64,000 nt of DNA from Asticcacaulis sp. AC460 (lineage in GTDB: Bacteria > Pseudomonadota > Alphaproteobacteria > Caulobacterales > Caulobacteraceae): positions 62,001 to 126,000 of the forward strand of contig NZ_AWGD01000020.1 in assembly GCF_000495795.1 (NCBI RefSeq), written 5' to 3'. The notes under the pieces were generated by a model. That model was given only the letters and a program-made list of their open reading frames with translations. It did no database searches and had not been told where the DNA came from. Shown piece after piece: positions 61,850 through 64,000 of this stretch (positions are counted from its first letter, which is position 1; each line of letters opens with the position of its first letter). Position numbers and translations under genes: made by a program.

Positions 61850-62539
61850 ATGAGCAAGACCGCAAAACGCATTCAAGCCTGGAAGACCGACAGCGCCAAG
61901 TTCTATCCGCTGACCGAGGCTCTGGAAACCGTCAAGGCTAACGCCAAGGCCAAGTTCGACGAATCCGTCGAAGTCGCCATCAACCTGGGTGTCGACCCGC
62001 GTCACGCCGACCAGCAGGTCCGTGGCGTCGTCAACCTCCCGTCGGGCACTGGCAAGGACGTTCGCGTCGCCGTGTTCGCCAAGGACAAGAAGGCCGAAGA
62101 AGCTTTGGCCGCCGGCGCTGAAGTCGTTGGCGCCGAAGACCTGGTCGAAAAGATCCAGGGTGGCTTCATGGACTTCGACCGCGTCATCGCGTCTCCGGAC
62201 ATGATGGCCCTGGTCGGTCGTCTCGGTAAGGTGCTGGGCCCGCGTGGCCTGATGCCGAACCCGAAGGTCGGCACCGTCACCCCGAACGTCGCCCAGGCCG
62301 TCAAGGACGCCAAGGGCGGTGCGGTCGAGTTCCGCGTCGAAAAGGCCGGTATCGTCCATGTCGGCGTCGGCAAGATCAGCTTCACCACCGAAGCGTTGGA
62401 AATCAACGTCAAGGCTCTGGTCGACGCGCTGGTCAAGGCCCGTCCGTCGGGCGCCAAGGGTCTGTATGTTCGCAAGATCTCGCTGTCTTCGACCATGGGC
62501 CCGGGCGTGAAGGTCGATACGGCTACCACGAACCTGTAA
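61850..62539 (+). CDS. rplA: 50S ribosomal protein L1
   Basis: A 229-residue L1 protein with the signature [15 protein letters not shown] and the N-terminal [20 protein letters not shown]. It builds the L1 stalk that guides deacylated tRNA out of the E site. It starts one base after the rplK stop and ends at a strong terminator. As in other bacteria, it may repress the operon by binding the rplK leader. Confidence 0.97.
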   Translation: MSKTAKRIQAWKTDSAKFYPLTEALETVKANAKAKFDESVEVAINLGVDPRHADQQVRGVVNLPSGTGKDVRVAVFAKDKKAEEALAAGAEVVGAEDLVEKIQGGFMDFDRVIASPDMMALVGRLGKVLGPRGLMPNPKVGTVTPNVAQAVKDAKGGAVEFRVEKAGIVHVGVGKISFTTEALEINVKALVDALVKARPSGAKGLYVRKISLSSTMGPGVKVDTATTNL

Positions 62540-62561
62540 TTTCCGACTGTGTCGGAAATGG

Positions 62562-62592
62562 AAAAGCCGCTCCGGTGACGGGGCGGCTTTTT
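62562..62592 (+). terminator. Rho-independent terminator of rplK-rplA
   Basis: A 13-bp stem (62562-62574 with 62579-62591, one wobble) with loop GTGA continues into a T run. It lies 22 bases after the rplA stop, behind a smaller hairpin TTCCGAC/GTCGGAA. Confidence 0.92.
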
Positions 62593-62687
62593 TGTTGTTG
62601 GTTCGGTTGGGGTGGTGGAATTTTGACCACATACCAATTTCATGGCAGGCTTGGTCTTCATTGTCGGCTGAAACAGCCAAAGGTTTT

Positions 62688-62841
62688 TTGAACACGAAAA
62701 GCTCGAAAAGCACAAAAAGCACGAAAATTCTTAGAAACTTTAGCCCGCCGCGAAGCGGCTTCATGCAAGGGATCGCTGCGCGGTCGGTTCAAGCCCGTCC
62801 TGAAGTTCGTACTTTTTGCTTTTCGAGCTTTTCGTGTTCAA
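62688..62841. repeat. Large palindromic intergenic element 2
   Basis: A 24-bp exact inverted repeat (62688-62711 with 62818-62841; each arm is an A-rich GAACACGAAAAGC word) bounds a 154-bp element, and the arms continue inward as phased A-rich words (CACAAAAAGCACGAA on the left). It resembles the element at 16274-16460 in its GAACACG starts and overall plan. It sits between rplA and the ThuA-like gene with no open frame of note. Confidence 0.78.
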
Positions 62842-62884
62842 AATTCTTGCGGACCTTACCAAGTCAACGGCCTTGCAGGACTAG

Positions 62885-63682
62885 TCAGCACGCCGGTTGG
62901 GTGCGGTCGCGGGCCCAGATCAGAGCACCGTCGATATGGCCGCGAAAGACTGGATCGTCCCAGTTGGCAGCATCATGGCCGATGGCCGTGAAGAAGGCGC
63001 CTCCGGCAGCGATACAGCGTGTCCACATGATCGGGTGGTCGGCGCCCATGCGCAACGGGTCGGTCGGGTCGTAGGTCGTCTCGTCGATCGTTGCCAGTAC
63101 GCGGGTGTCTTTGCCGCGCGGGTTGTGGTCGAAGCTGTACCATTCGTCGTTGCGCGGCCAGGTCGGGGGCAGGGCGCGGGTCGCCTGGTGGTCGCGGTCG
63201 GTAATATAGATCGTTCCGGGTTGGAGTTTTGGGTGGCCGGTAAAGCGGGCCCCGATGACCGTATCGTGGAACCACGGCCATGGGGTTGAGGCTGTCGCGC
63301 CGGCGCCATGGATGGCCACCACGCGGCCGCCGTTTTGGATCCAGCTCTTGAAGGCTTCGCGTTGGTCGGGTGTGAACAGGTCGCCTGAGGTGTTGTTCAG
63401 GACGACCACATCGAAGTGCTTGAGCTGGTCAGGGTTGAAGATGGCGGCGTTGTCGGTGGCGTAGATCGTCCAGTTGCGGTTCGCGGCCATGTCCAGGATT
63501 GCCTGGCGGGCAGTAGGGGCACTGGCGTGGACATAGCCGTTCATCTTGGACAGCATCAGGATGGCGTGGGCTTGGACTTCGGTCGGCAGTGTCGGGGCGA
63601 CCAGGTCGAATTTCGGTTCGGGCGTTTGGGCGAGGCTTGGCGTGGCCAGGAGGATAGCGATCAGTCCGGCGAGTTTGTGCAT
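62885..63682 (-). CDS. Secreted ThuA-like protein
   Basis: A 265-residue exported protein with a signal peptide ending SLAQ (about residue 19). The rest is the class I glutaminase-like ThuA fold: FDVVVLNNTSGDLFTPDQREAF, the nucleophile-elbow region GGRVVAIHGAGATAS, and a C-terminal half with FTGHPKL, DEWYSFDHNPRG and PIMWTRCIAAGGAFFTAIGHD. ThuA-like proteins in Gram-negatives take part in trehalose or other sugar handling, but the reaction is not established. GAGGA lies upstream of the ATG at 63682. Confidence 0.85.
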   Translation of the reverse strand: MHKLAGLIAILLATPSLAQTPEPKFDLVAPTLPTEVQAHAILMLSKMNGYVHASAPTARQAILDMAANRNWTIYATDNAAIFNPDQLKHFDVVVLNNTSGDLFTPDQREAFKSWIQNGGRVVAIHGAGATASTPWPWFHDTVIGARFTGHPKLQPGTIYITDRDHQATRALPPTWPRNDEWYSFDHNPRGKDTRVLATIDETTYDPTDPLRMGADHPIMWTRCIAAGGAFFTAIGHDAANWDDPVFRGHIDGALIWARDRTQPAC

Positions 63683-63787
63683 GTTCGTTCTTCCTCAAGA
63701 GGTCTCTTCGTCTCGAGCCTCGGCCGCAGCCAGGGTTACGGCCTTCGTGCTTGGAGAAGGAAGAATGGTTTGTCCACTGTTACTAGA

Positions 63788-63831
63788 GCGCATCCCAAAA
63801 AGTGTGACGCACTTTTTGGATTAAGATGCGC
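63788..63831. repeat. Palindrome, arm GCGCATC with CCAAAAAGTG
   Basis: GCGCATC...GATGCGC (63788-63794 and 63825-63831) enclose CCAAAAAGTG/CACTTTTTGG around TGACG, giving a 17-bp stem with a five-base bulge. Such palindromes occur widely between alphaproteobacterial genes. It could also act as a terminator for either flanking gene. Confidence 0.7.
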
Positions 63832-63845
63832 GTAAAAACAAAAAC

Positions 63846-63888
63846 TTAGAGCGCCGATCCGATTCTACCGGATCGAAACGCGCTCTAA
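63846..63888. repeat. Second palindrome, arm TTAGAGCG
   Basis: TTAGAGCG...CGCTCTAA (63846-63853 and 63881-63888) enclose CGATCCG/CGGATCG. It lies 14 bases after the previous palindrome and beyond the stop of the partial minus-strand gene (63911), so both lie between minus-strand genes. The TTAGAGCG/CGCTCTAA words and the CCGGATCG core are common in alphaproteobacterial intergenic repeats. Confidence 0.7.
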
Positions 63889-63910
63889 GACGCACTGAAT
63901 GCGCCTTTCC

Positions 63911-64000
63911 TTAGGCCGGTGGGCCGGAGTGGAATCGAAACTCGGTATCCGGATCAGCAATCAGCGCCTGTTCGTGGGCGCGGATGACCTCGATGCGTTT
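63911..64000 (-). CDS. 3' end of a gene running off the window
   Basis: The last 90 bases read as an open frame on the minus strand ending EFRFHSGPPA then TAA. Only 29 codons are inside the window (KRIEVIRAHEQALIADPDTE before that). The codon pattern is normal for this genome and a helix is suggested. The family cannot be told from this fragment. Confidence 0.55.
   Translation of the reverse strand, partial: KRIEVIRAHEQALIADPDTEFRFHSGPPA

Overview
The window looks like about 64 kb of chromosome from an alphaproteobacterium of the Caulobacterales, probably Caulobacteraceae and possibly Asticcacaulis-like. The reasons are: high GC coding sequence; the order tig-clpP-(opposed HAD gene like Caulobacter cicA)-clpX; 5-aminolevulinate synthase rather than the C5 haem route; a 13-of-14 match to the Caulobacter XylR operator in front of a xylanase; many TonB-dependent receptors; and several GTG/TTG starts. 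The genus is inference; gene content and motifs are read from the sequence.

Layout. 0-12 kb: a guanidinium/SMR exporter with a possible riboswitch tail, a PutP-like symporter, an EgtD-like methyltransferase, a secreted S33 hydrolase divergent from a membrane LytTR regulator, tRNA-Leu, small unknowns, a secreted beta-propeller, a dicarboxylate symporter and a tandem pair of small secreted paralogs. 12-20.7 kb: proteostasis and haem genes (tig, clpP, cicA-like, clpX, hemA) with an ArsR-GyrI-AHSA1 operon between. 20.8-30.4 kb: Ppx/GppA phosphatase, hspQ, then an accessory block with a TolA-like protein, two small secreted minus-strand proteins, two large Sec-exported YD-repeat (RHS) proteins, a low-GC toxin tip and its immunity-gene candidate, then tRNA-Lys and a lipoprotein. 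30.7-44.3 kb: a TonB receptor, queA-tgt, a paralog pair of small proteins, a cyclophilin, rlmE, guaB, a MAPEG protein, rsmB and guaA. 44.4-53.7 kb: a DUF3883 nuclease-like protein, a MerR/TipAS regulator, a DUF1963 protein, a REC-histidine kinase plus response regulator, an ArsC-like protein, small secreted proteins, an ECF sigma operon and panB. 53.8-64 kb: a YfgM-like protein, bamB, a XylR-type operator with a GH10 xylanase lipoprotein, tRNA-Trp, secE-nusG, a TonB receptor and an unknown gene inserted before rplK-rplA, a ThuA-like protein, and the end of a truncated gene.

How genes work together. queA and tgt make queuosine in tRNA. guaB and guaA are the two GMP steps, with rsmB packed directly against guaA. 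ClpP and ClpX form one protease, and trigger factor precedes them. YfgM-like and BamB act in envelope assembly. secE-nusG and rplK-rplA are the conserved translocation/transcription/ribosome cluster, here interrupted.

The most interesting region is 22.7-29.1 kb: a Sec-dependent YD-repeat shell split over two overlapping genes, each with its own signal peptide, ending in an AT-rich C-terminal domain that resembles Tse2-type ADP-ribosyltransferase toxins and followed by an AT-rich immunity candidate. A third, 79-residue exported YD protein and a small beta-rich secreted protein are divergent from it, and a TolA-like envelope protein sits beside them. Other notable points are a Tgt lacking two of its zinc cysteines, large palindromic intergenic elements, and the xylanase operator.
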